Part shown: positions 6,475 through 14,445 of the stretch, in pieces
Layout: each line of letters starts with the position of its first letter
Position numbering within the stretch: position 1 is the first letter of the stretch
Assembly: GCA_964401685.1 (NCBI GenBank)
Contig: CAYNZH010000039.1
Location: forward strand, 1 to 15,682
DNA from: DASRQK01 sp964401685
GTDB taxonomy: Bacteria > Bacteroidota > Bacteroidia > Sphingobacteriales > Sphingobacteriaceae
Length of the DNA stretch: 15,682 nucleotides
Direction of reading: 5' to 3'
The notes under the pieces: model-generated
Seen by the model: only the letters and a program-made list of their open reading frames with translations
What the model was told of the DNA's origin: nothing
The model's database searches: none
Made by a program: the position numbers and the translations under genes

Positions 6475-7522
6475 CTCTAAGTTGGGGAATGCGCAAAATG
6501 CTGGTAAAGATCTTGTCCGAAGTCCGTGTTTCCAGGAGATCCGTGCGCCCGAAAAGCAAAAATAATCGTCTTTGCACACCTCTCAGCCCAAATCCGGTAC
6601 CTCTTTTTGGGACGTTTTTCTCCTGATCATAGGGATTGGAAATCTGAAGCTCAAGCATACTTTCTTGCAGGAAGGCATCAATACTCACTTTAACCCTCCC
6701 GGTAGTGTCGTAGAGACCAAACTTGATCGCATTTTCAACAAGGGGTTGCATGATCATCACCGGTAGTAAAGCAGTTTCACAGACGTCATCGCAGCGTATT
6801 TCCGTTTCCAGACGGTGACCGAAGCGAACTTTTTCTATATCCAGGTATAGGCGTATATGATCTAATTCTTCTTTGAGTTCTATCATCTGCTGATCGTCCT
6901 TTCTCAGGGTGCCCCTTAGGAAATCAGAGAGCTGAAAAGTCATATTTCGTGCTTCATCGGGCTTTTTGCTGATAAGGGCGATAATGGAGTTCAAGCTGTT
7001 GAACAAGAAGTGGGGTTGCAGCTGCTGCCTGAGATTGTAGAGCTCAGCCTCCCGGGCGAGCCGTTCTGCGTCTGCTTTGCGTTGCTCATTTTCAGTATAT
7101 TCCTGTTGAATATTCCAGAGTATGTGAATGGTAGCCATCCACGCGATGACCAACCCGAAGAAGATAAAACGCAAGGGGAGAGACTGATCCACCATTTTGA
7201 GGTACGCAGCATCACTGATAAAGTAAAACAGCAAGCTTCGCGTCAAAAACAAGGAAGCGATGGACATCACCACAGCCCAGATAGCGATCTGAAAGTATTT
7301 CCGCCGGCTGGGCAGGTAATAGTTGAGTGCATTTCCAATAATAAAACAGGTTACGGTGAGCACGGTGGCAGAAATCAAGCTGTCATTGATTGCCAGTTCA
7401 AAGTTGTAGGCGTGCCACCAAATCAGGGTCGTTTGAATCACACCAAATCCGGTCCAGATCACAAAGCAACTGATGTACACGAGGCGTTGCTGGGGCGATA
7501 TTGTACTGGATTCGTTATTCAT
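6443..7522 (-). CDS. LytS-like membrane sensor histidine kinase (His_kinase PF06580 type)
   Basis: This is a sensor kinase partnered with the LytTR regulator encoded just downstream. The 359-aa protein has four predicted membrane segments (about 13-35, 48-70, 77-100 and 117-137) with very short outer loops and no large periplasmic sensor domain. An amphipathic coiled linker follows (about 138-166). The phosphorylation motif is QPHFLFNSLN, with H171. The C-terminal ATP-binding domain has the N-box PLVENAIKFG (N264) and the glycine motif GTGFGL (308-313). Such kinases without an external domain often sense the membrane itself or another membrane protein. The adjacent LiaF-like and DUF5668 proteins are obvious candidates, but this is inferred from gene order. 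It starts 8 bp after the LiaF-like gene stops and overlaps the regulator gene at its 3' end. Confidence 0.93.
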   Translation of the reverse strand: MNNESSTISPQQRLVYISCFVIWTGFGVIQTTLIWWHAYNFELAINDSLISATVLTVTCFIIGNALNYYLPSRRKYFQIAIWAVVMSIASLFLTRSLLFYFISDAAYLKMVDQSLPLRFIFFGLVIAWMATIHILWNIQQEYTENEQRKADAERLAREAELYNLRQQLQPHFLFNSLNSIIALISKKPDEARNMTFQLSDFLRGTLRKDDQQMIELKEELDHIRLYLDIEKVRFGHRLETEIRCDDVCETALLPVMIMQPLVENAIKFGLYDTTGRVKVSIDAFLQESMLELQISNPYDQEKNVPKRGTGFGLRGVQRRLFLLFGRTDLLETRTSDKIFTSILRIPQLRDDESFKSDID

Positions 7523-7530
7523 GTGGACGT

Positions 7531-8352
7531 TTACATGCTTTTTATGGTAATGCCGCCGAAGATGGAGGTTCCTTTCAAATATACAGTCTTTCTGGGATCT
7601 CTGGGGCCTCCGTGAGTAAATCTTCTGTCATCCACCTCACCAAACACTGAAACGACCTCTGAAACCACGGCCCAGTGCGCAGGGACAATCAGTTTGGTGC
7701 CGGCAAAAATCTGGAACACATCGATCACAACAGGCTCTTGTATATCTGCCTGCATAAGATTGATATCAGTTCCGCCAAAAATATTCACGATCTCACCACC
7801 GCGGAAATTTTTCGAGAAAACCTGCTTTTTTATTTCACTGAATACGGCTGTCGAGGTGACAAATTCGGATTCACCGCCGGTTTTTCTATCCCAGTCAGTA
7901 GCGAAAAGGGGCTCCTCCTGATCCATATCCTGCCCTGAAAATGCATTCTCATCGCCCGCAAGTGGATCGGTGGCGTTTGGACGGCCGCCCCCAGGCATAG
8001 CCGATCTCCGGTGCCGGGAAACGCGTTTTCTATCCGTGAGCAACCACGCCCCTAACCCAATGATGAGTAGCGGGAAAAATAGCTTCCAGACGTTGTAGGA
8101 CACTTCGCGCTGCAGTATAAAGAACACACCGAGTCCGATCAATACATAGGCGGACGTGTTGCGGAAGCGCGAGGTAGCACCAAGGATGAAGCCCACCACG
8201 ATCAGCGCCATGGGCCAGCTCACAAACCATGAGGGGAGGTGTAAATTGATATCCAATTGATCTGCAAGCAGTATCGAGCCAAAGAATATGATTATCAGGC
8301 CAACCCAGATCCGCGCCGAGTCCCGTTTTGGTGATTTGACTTTGTTATTCAT
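7531..8352 (-). CDS. DUF5668 membrane protein with LiaF-like C-terminal domain
   Basis: This is a putative modulator of the adjacent two-component system. In the 273-aa protein the first part has four membrane segments (about 15-31, 43-59, 66-80 and 89-106), with the DUF5668-type pattern LP..W..WP....VG.....SRFR. A basic, low-complexity cytosolic-looking linker follows (about 107-160; RKRVSRHRRS, then acidic). The C-terminal domain at about 163-273 has repeated hydrophobic-Gly turns (NIFGGTDINL, VFQIFAGTKLIVP, VVSVFGEV, TSIFGGITIKSM), typical of the LiaF/cell-wall-active antibiotic response beta-helix domain. In Firmicutes, LiaF inhibits the LiaS kinase. A similar negative role toward the LytS-like kinase 8 bp downstream is plausible but unproven. 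The first half is clearly paralogous to the 105-aa protein just upstream. Confidence 0.85.
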   Translation of the reverse strand: MNNKVKSPKRDSARIWVGLIIIFFGSILLADQLDINLHLPSWFVSWPMALIVVGFILGATSRFRNTSAYVLIGLGVFFILQREVSYNVWKLFFPLLIIGLGAWLLTDRKRVSRHRRSAMPGGGRPNATDPLAGDENAFSGQDMDQEEPLFATDWDRKTGGESEFVTSTAVFSEIKKQVFSKNFRGGEIVNIFGGTDINLMQADIQEPVVIDVFQIFAGTKLIVPAHWAVVSEVVSVFGEVDDRRFTHGGPRDPRKTVYLKGTSIFGGITIKSM

Positions 8353-8394
8353 GAGGATGCAAGTTTAGTGTTAGAGTGAAAGAATGAGGAATTG

Positions 8395-8712
8395 TTACGG
8401 ATTTTGTTTACTTCCGACGAATAAAGTTCCGGCACAGATGAGCAGAATGGAAATGATCAATTCTGCAAAAACCAAGGGCGAAGGAACCAAAAATAGAAAG
8501 AAGAACCCAATAAGCATCAGAACGATTCCCGCCGGATGCCGGAACCTGGAGAAAATGCTAATTGTCAAACCAAAAAACACTATCAGGACTGGCCAGTTCG
8601 CCCATGGTGCGGGTAAGTTCAGTTGGAAGCCTGCGTGCAATGCGAGCAAAAGCACACCTGTCAGAATAAAGAGGAAGCCCGCGATTTTTTTTAGATCTAA
8701 ATACATATCCAT
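8395..8712 (-). CDS. Small four-TM DUF5668-type membrane protein
   Basis: The 105-aa protein is almost entirely membrane: segments at about 8-26, 40-55, 61-77 and 81-99. It shares with the following gene the pattern N/D-L-x-LP-x-W-x-x-WP, then VFFGL/VVGFI, SRFR and a hydrophobic stretch with IGxFF, so the two are tandem paralogues. This one lacks the long linker and the LiaF-like C-terminal domain. It is the first gene of the run 8712 to 4258 and is separated from the next by 42 bp. By analogy with the small LiaI-type membrane proteins that accompany LiaF it could act as an anchor or partner, but no function is known. ATG codons at residues 1 and 3 are equally possible starts. Confidence 0.8.
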   Translation of the reverse strand: MDMYLDLKKIAGFLFILTGVLLLALHAGFQLNLPAPWANWPVLIVFFGLTISIFSRFRHPAGIVLMLIGFFFLFLVPSPLVFAELIISILLICAGTLFVGSKQNP

Positions 8713-8807
8713 CGTTATTGAATGCTAATTGAATGCCTAATTTCTTCAACAAAGATGGGTTCTTTCAACACACATGTAAATATCTATTAGGTGATTAGCC
8801 TGTTTAG

Positions 8808-8838
8808 TGTCGGTGAATGCCCCTATTTTGTCGGTAAA
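8808..8838 (-). promoter_or_regulatory. Two direct repeats TGTCGGTRAA, 21 bp apart: candidate LytTR operator
   Basis: TGTCGGTGAA (8808-8817) and TGTCGGTAAA (8829-8838) match at nine of ten positions and are exactly 21 bp apart start to start, two helical turns. LytTR regulators such as AgrA bind pairs of imperfect direct repeats with about this spacing. The repeats lie about 100-125 bp upstream of the operon that encodes the LytTR regulator, and about 120-145 bp upstream of the divergent Pur gene. On the minus strand a weak -7-like box CATCTTTG (plus 8750-8757) would place them at roughly -65 to -95, a normal activator position. Confidence 0.45.
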
Positions 8839-8954
8839 ACGATTGCCCCGGGCCATTTTGAACTTTATTTTAGCAAAGTGGGTTAAAACATTTGTATTAA
8901 TCAAATGAAATCCTTTATTTTATCCCCAATATTATAAATATAAATAAACTGACA

Positions 8955-9290
8955 ATGGGAGATTTTGACAACAAAGAGCGTGAAGAGGTATTTTCAAAGA
9001 AAGTAAGGGCGGGGAAAAGGACTTATTTTTTTGATGTAAAGGCAACGAGGTCCAACGACTATTACGTCACCATCACGGAAAGCAAAAAGAGGTTTGAAGA
9101 CGGTGTGTTCATCAAACACAAGATATTTTTGTACAAGGAGGACTTTGAGAAATTTGCCGAAGGGTTGAGCGGAGTTGTCGACTATATAAAATCAAACCAG
9201 GAAGTTATCGAAAAAAGATATGACCCAAATGCCGAGCACTTAAACAATTCTGAAACGTTTACAAACGAAAAGGATGACTATTCATTCTAA
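8955..9290 (+). CDS. Pur-alpha-like nucleic-acid-binding protein (DUF3276 family)
   Basis: This is the only plus-strand gene of the window. The 111-aa product has a PUR-type repeat at about 8-80. EVFSKKVRAGKRTYFFDVKAT (10-30) is followed by RSNDYYVTITESKKR (32-46) and a second strand-helix half, KHKIFLYKEDFEKFAEGL (54-71). This is the conserved pattern of the Bacteroidota/Spirochaete Pur-alpha family, which binds purine-rich single-stranded DNA and RNA as a dimer. The cellular role in bacteria is not established. The last 30 residues are polar and probably flexible. The length fits the family. It is divergent from the DUF5668/LytTR operon, sharing the 242-bp region 8713-8954, and is followed by a strong terminator. 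I found no good TAnnTTTG box for it. Confidence 0.92.
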   Translation: MGDFDNKEREEVFSKKVRAGKRTYFFDVKATRSNDYYVTITESKKRFEDGVFIKHKIFLYKEDFEKFAEGLSGVVDYIKSNQEVIEKRYDPNAEHLNNSETFTNEKDDYSF

Positions 9291-9330
9291 GTGCAAATAA
9301 AACACCTTTAGACTTAAAAAAAGGTTCGAA

Positions 9331-9366
9331 AAAAAGCCGTCTCAGTCAATTCTGAGGCGGCTTTTT
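9331..9366. terminator. Strong bidirectional rho-independent terminator
   Basis: AAAAAGCCGTCTCAG (9331-9345) pairs with CTGAGGCGGCTTTTT (9352-9366) over 15 positions with a single G-T wobble and a six-base loop. A runs precede it and a T run follows it, so it can stop transcription from both sides. It lies 41 bp after the Pur gene (plus) and 31 bp after the transaldolase stop (minus), where two convergent units meet. Confidence 0.92.
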
Positions 9367-9397
9367 ACGTTGGCAGCGTATCCTGCCGTGATTTTTG

Positions 9398-10063
9398 TTA
9401 TTTGACAGAAGTCGCTGCTTTGGCGTGATCGTTCAGGAACTGCGCCAGGCCGCTGTCCGTCAGCGGGTGTTTTAGCAAGGCGAGGATCGCTGAAAGCGGC
9501 CCGGTCATCACATCAGCGCCGATCTTGGCGCACTCGAGGATGTGGGTGACGTGGCGGACGGACGCAGCCAAAATTTCCGTTTCAAATCCGTAGTTGTCGT
9601 AGATCAGGCGGATATCCTCGATCAGACCAAGTCCATCGGTGGAGATATCGTCTAGTCGGCCGATGAACGGCGACACGTAGCTGGCGCCCGCCTTTGCGGC
9701 TAGGAGGGCCTGTCCTGCGGAAAATACCAGTGTGCAGTTGGTCTTGATGCCTTCGTTGCTGAAATATTTGATTGCTTTGATGCCCTCCTTGATCATCGGC
9801 ACTTTGACCACGATCTTGTCGTCCAGTTTGGCCAAAGCAAGGCCCTCTTTGACTATGTTGTCGTAGTCAGTCGCGATCACCTCGGCACTGACATCGCCGT
9901 CCACGATGTCGCAGATAGCTTTGTAATGCGCGATGACACGCTCCTCTCCACTGATCCCTTCTTTGGCCATTAGACTCGGATTGGTAGTTACTCCATCCAG
10001 AACTCCCAGGCCCTGAGCTTCCCGGATCTGATCCAAATTTGCTGTATCGATAAAAAATTTCAT
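9398..10063 (-). CDS. tal: Small (TalC/fructose-6-phosphate-aldolase type) transaldolase
   Basis: This is a class I aldolase-fold enzyme. It probably transfers a dihydroxyacetone unit between sugar phosphates in the non-oxidative pentose phosphate pathway. The 221-aa length matches the short TalC/FSA family. Visible family motifs are FFIDTANLDQIREA (3-16), VTTNPSL (25-31), Schiff-base Lys K87 in IVVKVPM, TNCTLVFS (108-115) and YVSPFIGRLDD (129-139). Two residues argue for transaldolase (EC 2.2.1.2) over fructose-6-phosphate aldolase. F133 stands where E. coli FsaA has Tyr131, and E61 in SAEV stands near the FsaA Gln59 position. Automatic annotation often labels such genes fsa, so that name should be read with care. 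It ends a probable operon, 21 bp after the S41 protease gene, and is followed by a strong terminator. Confidence 0.93.
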   Translation of the reverse strand: MKFFIDTANLDQIREAQGLGVLDGVTTNPSLMAKEGISGEERVIAHYKAICDIVDGDVSAEVIATDYDNIVKEGLALAKLDDKIVVKVPMIKEGIKAIKYFSNEGIKTNCTLVFSAGQALLAAKAGASYVSPFIGRLDDISTDGLGLIEDIRLIYDNYGFETEILAASVRHVTHILECAKIGADVMTGPLSAILALLKHPLTDSGLAQFLNDHAKAATSVK

Positions 10064-10084
10064 TTCGTGTATGATTTGTATAAA

Positions 10085-13000
10085 TTATAATTGTTTCAAA
10101 ATTTCCTGAACGGCTCTCTCAAGCTGAGGATCCTTGTCCTGTATCCTATCCATAAATGTGTTTTTTACATAGATATCCGGCGCCACTCCTGTCAATTCGA
10201 GGTTTTCACCGCTCAGCGTGTACGTTCCCCAACCCGGCACACGGTAGGAGGACCCGTCGACCAGCCCCTTGGCGGAGGTAAAGATAATCCACCTATAGGT
10301 TTCGGTCCCGATGATCGTTCCCAGACCCAGCTCTTTAAAGCCTGCTGCCGTCATTTCGGCGTCACTCAATGATTGCTCATTGATCAGCAGAACAATAGGC
10401 TTGCCCGAGGGCGCAAAATTGCTCTGAGGCGATCGCTTCCCTCCACGGTACTGCCATTGCAGGTAGGGACGCTGCGACAAAAACTTGAGCACCTCGTCGT
10501 GAACATTTCCACCCGTGTTGAACCGCAAATCCAGGATGATTCCATCCTTATTGTTCTCTTGTTCAACCATGTCCAGCAGGAATCGTTCCAATTCGCCACC
10601 AGACATGTTTTTCATGTGTGAGTAGGCGATACGATTATTGCTCAGGGAATCCGTCCGTTTGCGGTTTTTCATGATCCACTCATCGTAGATGAGATCCCGC
10701 AGGGCAGCACTGCGCTGGGTTCTGAGGGTGGTTTCGACTTTCTGGCCGCCCCGGGAAAATGTCAGGACCATTTCTGGGGCAAGGGAGGGCTTGGTAAAGT
10801 AGTAATCTCTATCTTGAGCAGGGTCTACGGCCTCACCGTTCACAGCCGTCAACACATCACCAGGCTGTATGTCTACGCCCAATCGGGCCGCCGGACTTTC
10901 ATCCACTATTCTGTGAACGCGGAATGGTTGGAGCCGATCAAAAATAATACCCGTCTCATTTGTCACATAGCGCAACTGCTTTTGCTCTTCTGGTCCGGAG
11001 CTGTTGAAGCCCAAATGTGAAGAATTGAGTTCTCCGAGCATATCATTGAGCAAAATCCGTAGATCGCTTCGGTTGTTGAGATAGGGCAAATAGTTTTCGT
11101 ATTGCTTTTTTACTGCGGCCCAGTCCACGCCGTGGAAATTCGATTCGTAAAAATTCTCCTCCAAGCCAGCCCAGGTTTCGTAGAACATCTGCTGAAACTC
11201 TGCATTGAGGTTGCGCTGAAACTTATGGGCAGCATCCACCTTGTCCAGTCGATTGTTGTCGATGTTGTATTTGTGTATCGCTCCGCGCTGCAAGGCAAAA
11301 AATCGTCCCCCAACCTCGATCAGATTGCCAAGGACACCGTCAGCAACCTTCTCCGTTTTATTGTCTTCGAAATCCTGTTTGATCGTCCGGTAGGTTGCCA
11401 TTCGCCCGCCTTCATGGTTGGATCTGTAGTAAATAAATTCTTTATCACCCTTTTTGATAACTGTAGGACCGAATTGGGTGCCAAAAGCCGGACTGAGTCG
11501 CGTCACGCGTGTCCTGATGTTTTCTGTGTTGATACGTATAACAATAGGCTCATCCACGTTTTGCTTTTTGGTCGAATCGGCAGTTTTGACCTCGAAGAGC
11601 TCGTCAAACTTCTCAGTGCGGTAAGGGTCATCGAAATGATCTAGTTTCAGTTGATATACGCTGGCGTCCTGCATACCGAAGGGGTAGGAGGGCTTGACTG
11701 GGTTACTGGTATAATAGATGTATTTCCCGTCTGTAGACCACGCCGGATTGGCTTCGGTAACCCCCGTGTTGGTGAGGTTGATAGTCCGGTTGTCTGCCAG
11801 ATGATGCACGAAAATGTCTTGTTCAAAATTGCGGACAGCTGTAAATAGCACGTACTCGCCGTTGGGCGAAAACGAAGGATCCGAGTTTTGGAAGCCCCAG
11901 ATTTCGTCCTGAACCAAAGTTCTGCTTTCCAGGGTTTTCAAATCGATGATGCGGACTTCATCCCTGCCGCTCAGATACACACCCTGTGTGCGTTTTCCAT
12001 TGAGCGTGAGCGCTCTGTTGCTACGCATATCCTGGGTCAGGGCTTTTGCTTCGCCCGAGCCATCGGCAGCAAGTGAAAACCAGTTCGGATAGCCTTCCCA
12101 GGTTTGGTTAAAGATCAAGGTTTTGTTGTCCGCGAGCCATTTAACTTCGAAAACCCGCTCAGGAGACGAATTGACCTGTCGGATGAATTTCCCGTCAATG
12201 TCACTGACGAAAAGTGTCCCCCGGGAAACGAAAGCAAGTTTTTTACCATCGGGTGAAACGTCAAATTGGCTGATATTATCTTTGACATCAAACTCTGATT
12301 CCTTTTGGAGGATGGGATTTCTTGTCACTTGAATCGATAGCTGGTTGGCTTTTTTGCCTGCGACGTCATAGACATATAACTGATAATCCCGCTCAAAAAC
12401 TACGTTTTGCCCATCTGCCGAAACAAAGGGACGCTTGATCGAAGTTTCAAAAGCAGTGAGTGCGGTTTTTTGGCCATTCTGAAAAGTGTACAGATTGTAT
12501 TCGCCGTTGTTTTCGTCGGATACGAAGTAAATCTGCCCGCTTTTGTCGGCGGAAGCCCAGAAATCCTTGCCCTCATAATCCGTGTATTGTTTGAACTGTT
12601 GTGTCACGGGGTGAATAGAAAGAAGGTCTGGATTGAATGCCCCCTTATAGCGCTTGCGCTGGGCGGCCGAATAGCTTTCCCAGGTATTGTTGAAAAGAAG
12701 CTCGCCATTGGGCAGTTCCACGATATGATGCGTATTGTTGAAATAATGTGGAAATAGCTTGGTGGCGGTGCCCCCGCCTACATTCACCTGATAGCTTCCA
12801 AAGCGGTTGTACCTGCCAGATGTGAAGTAGATGATCTGGCTGTCCCAGCTCCATCCGTCCACTTCGTCATTGGCATCGTGGTGGGTGAGCTGACGGATCT
12901 CTCCTCCGCCGATAGGCATCAGGAACACATCGTAGTTCCCGAACTGATTGGAGGAAAACGCCAGCCACTCGCCGTCGGGCGAGATTCGTGGGTTGATTTC

Positions 13001-13207
13001 CTCGCCTGCAAGGGCCGTGATCCTCGAGGCCTGGCCACCGCGTGCGGAGACCTTCCAGAGATCGCCCTCAAAGCTGAATACGACAATTTCACCGTCGGGA
13101 CTCAGCGTCGGATGCGATGCGAAATAGGGTGCGTTCTGCGCAACGGCCGCCGCATTGCAGAAAAGGCTCGCCAACGTGAACAGGGTAGGGACAAGGTATC
13201 TTTTCAT
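10085..13207 (-). CDS. Tricorn-like S41 serine protease with N-terminal TolB/WD-like propeller and PDZ domain
   Basis: This is a probable periplasmic protease or peptidase. The 1040-aa protein has a signal peptide (about 1-24, ending AVAQ). Beta-propeller repeats follow at about 28-510, with recurring SPDGE/SPNGE-type blades (35-40, 75-81, 317-322, 446-451 and 490-495). A second beta-rich segment spans about 560-660, a tricorn core helical region about 670-740, PDZ about 745-830, and the S41 catalytic domain about 855-1015. Catalytic residues by comparison with archaeal tricorn are S863-H864 (AYSHM), S948-D949 (NEQSLSDAE, nucleophile and oxyanion) and E1004 just before GVAPDI. The S41 signature DLRFNTGG lies at 893-900. 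The whole domain order matches bacterial tricorn homologues. The physiological substrate is unknown. The gene lies between the aminotransferase (15 bp gap) and transaldolase (21 bp gap) genes, so co-transcription is likely, but no shared pathway is evident. Confidence 0.92.
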   Translation of the reverse strand: MKRYLVPTLFTLASLFCNAAAVAQNAPYFASHPTLSPDGEIVVFSFEGDLWKVSARGGQASRITALAGEEINPRISPDGEWLAFSSNQFGNYDVFLMPIGGGEIRQLTHHDANDEVDGWSWDSQIIYFTSGRYNRFGSYQVNVGGGTATKLFPHYFNNTHHIVELPNGELLFNNTWESYSAAQRKRYKGAFNPDLLSIHPVTQQFKQYTDYEGKDFWASADKSGQIYFVSDENNGEYNLYTFQNGQKTALTAFETSIKRPFVSADGQNVVFERDYQLYVYDVAGKKANQLSIQVTRNPILQKESEFDVKDNISQFDVSPDGKKLAFVSRGTLFVSDIDGKFIRQVNSSPERVFEVKWLADNKTLIFNQTWEGYPNWFSLAADGSGEAKALTQDMRSNRALTLNGKRTQGVYLSGRDEVRIIDLKTLESRTLVQDEIWGFQNSDPSFSPNGEYVLFTAVRNFEQDIFVHHLADNRTINLTNTGVTEANPAWSTDGKYIYYTSNPVKPSYPFGMQDASVYQLKLDHFDDPYRTEKFDELFEVKTADSTKKQNVDEPIVIRINTENIRTRVTRLSPAFGTQFGPTVIKKGDKEFIYYRSNHEGGRMATYRTIKQDFEDNKTEKVADGVLGNLIEVGGRFFALQRGAIHKYNIDNNRLDKVDAAHKFQRNLNAEFQQMFYETWAGLEENFYESNFHGVDWAAVKKQYENYLPYLNNRSDLRILLNDMLGELNSSHLGFNSSGPEEQKQLRYVTNETGIIFDRLQPFRVHRIVDESPAARLGVDIQPGDVLTAVNGEAVDPAQDRDYYFTKPSLAPEMVLTFSRGGQKVETTLRTQRSAALRDLIYDEWIMKNRKRTDSLSNNRIAYSHMKNMSGGELERFLLDMVEQENNKDGIILDLRFNTGGNVHDEVLKFLSQRPYLQWQYRGGKRSPQSNFAPSGKPIVLLINEQSLSDAEMTAAGFKELGLGTIIGTETYRWIIFTSAKGLVDGSSYRVPGWGTYTLSGENLELTGVAPDIYVKNTFMDRIQDKDPQLERAVQEILKQL

Positions 13208-13222
13208 AAGGTTTTGTTTTTC

Positions 13223-14422
13223 TTAAATTTTGCGTCCAGGATATGTTTCCAGCCCTTTGCGGAGGCATGTCAATGCTTGCTCCAGGTCGCCGGTATTTAG
13301 AACATAAGCCAGTCTCACTTCCTGTTTTCCTGCTCCCGGCGTGCTATAGAATCCTGTAGCTGGAGCCATCATCACGGTTTGATTTTCATGTGAAAAGTCC
13401 TCGAGCATCCACTGGCAGAATTTGTCTGCATCATCAATAGGGAGCTGAGCCACCACATAAAACGCTCCGCCAGGATTGGGGCAGTAAACTCCTTCGATGG
13501 CATTCAGCCCTTCCACCAACAAATCGCGTCTGCGGGTGTATTCTTCGTTGACCTGATCGAAATAACTCTGTGGCGTATCTATTGCTGCGGTCGCGGCAAT
13601 CTGCGCTACACCCGGAGGACTCAGCCTCGCCTGCGCAAACTTCAAAGCTGCCTGCCAAACCTCCTTGTTTTTAGTCACCAAACAGCCGAGGCGCGCGCCA
13701 CAGGCACTATACCTTTTAGAAACCGTATCCAGGATAATAACATGATTTTCCATGCCTTCCAGATGCATGGGTGAGATAAACTCCCGGCCATCATAGCAAA
13801 ACTCCCTGTAGGCCTCATCTGCCATCAGGAACAAGTCATATTTCAAGCAAATTTCCTTCAAAGCCTCCAATTCCTCCCGCGAGTACAAGTAACCCGTGGG
13901 ATTGTTTGGATTACAGATCGCTATTGCCTTGGTTTTTTCAGTGATCAATTTTTCGAACTCAGAAATTGGGGGCAGTGCAAACCCCGTTTCAATAGACGAA
14001 AGTATAGGTTTTACAACCAAGCCCGCAGAACATGCAAAGCCATTGTAATTGGCATAAAACGGTTCTGGAATGATGATCTCCTCGCCAGGATTGAGGCAGG
14101 TCTGCATCGCAATTGTTATGGCTTCAGAACCTCCGTTGGTAACGAGGATATCACTAGGCTGGATATTGTAATCCAGGTTGTTATAATATTCGGCCAACCT
14201 ATTTCGGTAGCTAGCCGTGCCTTCTGAGGGTGTGTAGGCCCACACTTTAAAATCAATATTTTTTACGGCGTCCAACATGATTTGAGGCGTCTCAATATCC
14301 GGCTGTCCTATATTCAAATGAAAAATATGTTTGCCATCTTTTTTCGCCTTGTCGGCAAATGGCGTGAGTTTACGAATAGGAGAGGCGGGCATTTCGTGCC
14401 CCTTTGCTGAAATTTGTGGCAT
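13223..14422 (-). CDS. Class I/II PLP-dependent aminotransferase (AspC-like)
   Basis: This is a fold-type I PLP aminotransferase, probably acting on aspartate, aromatic or branched amino acids with 2-oxoglutarate. The substrate cannot be read from the sequence. The 399-aa length fits the family. Visible are HLNIGQPDIETP (35-46), WAYTPSEGTASYR (61-73), TNGGSEAI (95-102), NPNNPTG (171-177, with N174 contacting the cofactor), ADEAYREF (201-208, with D202 and Y205), the PLP lysine K236 in DTVSKRYS, R244 in GARLG, and R370 in EVRLAYVL, which binds the substrate carboxylate. All catalytic residues are present. The start MPQISAKGHEMPASPIRKL fits, and ATG at residue 11 is also possible. It heads the run aminotransferase, protease, transaldolase. 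A bulged inverted repeat lies 24 bp upstream of the start. Confidence 0.93.
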   Translation of the reverse strand: MPQISAKGHEMPASPIRKLTPFADKAKKDGKHIFHLNIGQPDIETPQIMLDAVKNIDFKVWAYTPSEGTASYRNRLAEYYNNLDYNIQPSDILVTNGGSEAITIAMQTCLNPGEEIIIPEPFYANYNGFACSAGLVVKPILSSIETGFALPPISEFEKLITEKTKAIAICNPNNPTGYLYSREELEALKEICLKYDLFLMADEAYREFCYDGREFISPMHLEGMENHVIILDTVSKRYSACGARLGCLVTKNKEVWQAALKFAQARLSPPGVAQIAATAAIDTPQSYFDQVNEEYTRRRDLLVEGLNAIEGVYCPNPGGAFYVVAQLPIDDADKFCQWMLEDFSHENQTVMMAPATGFYSTPGAGKQEVRLAYVLNTGDLEQALTCLRKGLETYPGRKI

Positions 14423-14445
14423 AATGGATGAAAAATCTACGTGTT

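Noticed and set aside
6475..6579. Longer N-terminus for the LytTR regulator starting at 6579
   Set aside because: The extra 35 residues overlap the kinase coding region and have no receiver-domain character; the receiver fold begins at the ATG pair 6474/6471.
7010..7615. 201-aa plus-strand open frame
   Set aside because: It is antisense to the kinase and LiaF-like genes, has no recognisable domain, and its sequence is explained by the codon structure of the two well-supported minus-strand genes.
11102..11644. 180-aa plus-strand open frame
   Set aside because: It lies wholly antisense inside the tricorn-like protease gene, with no domain or start signal of its own.
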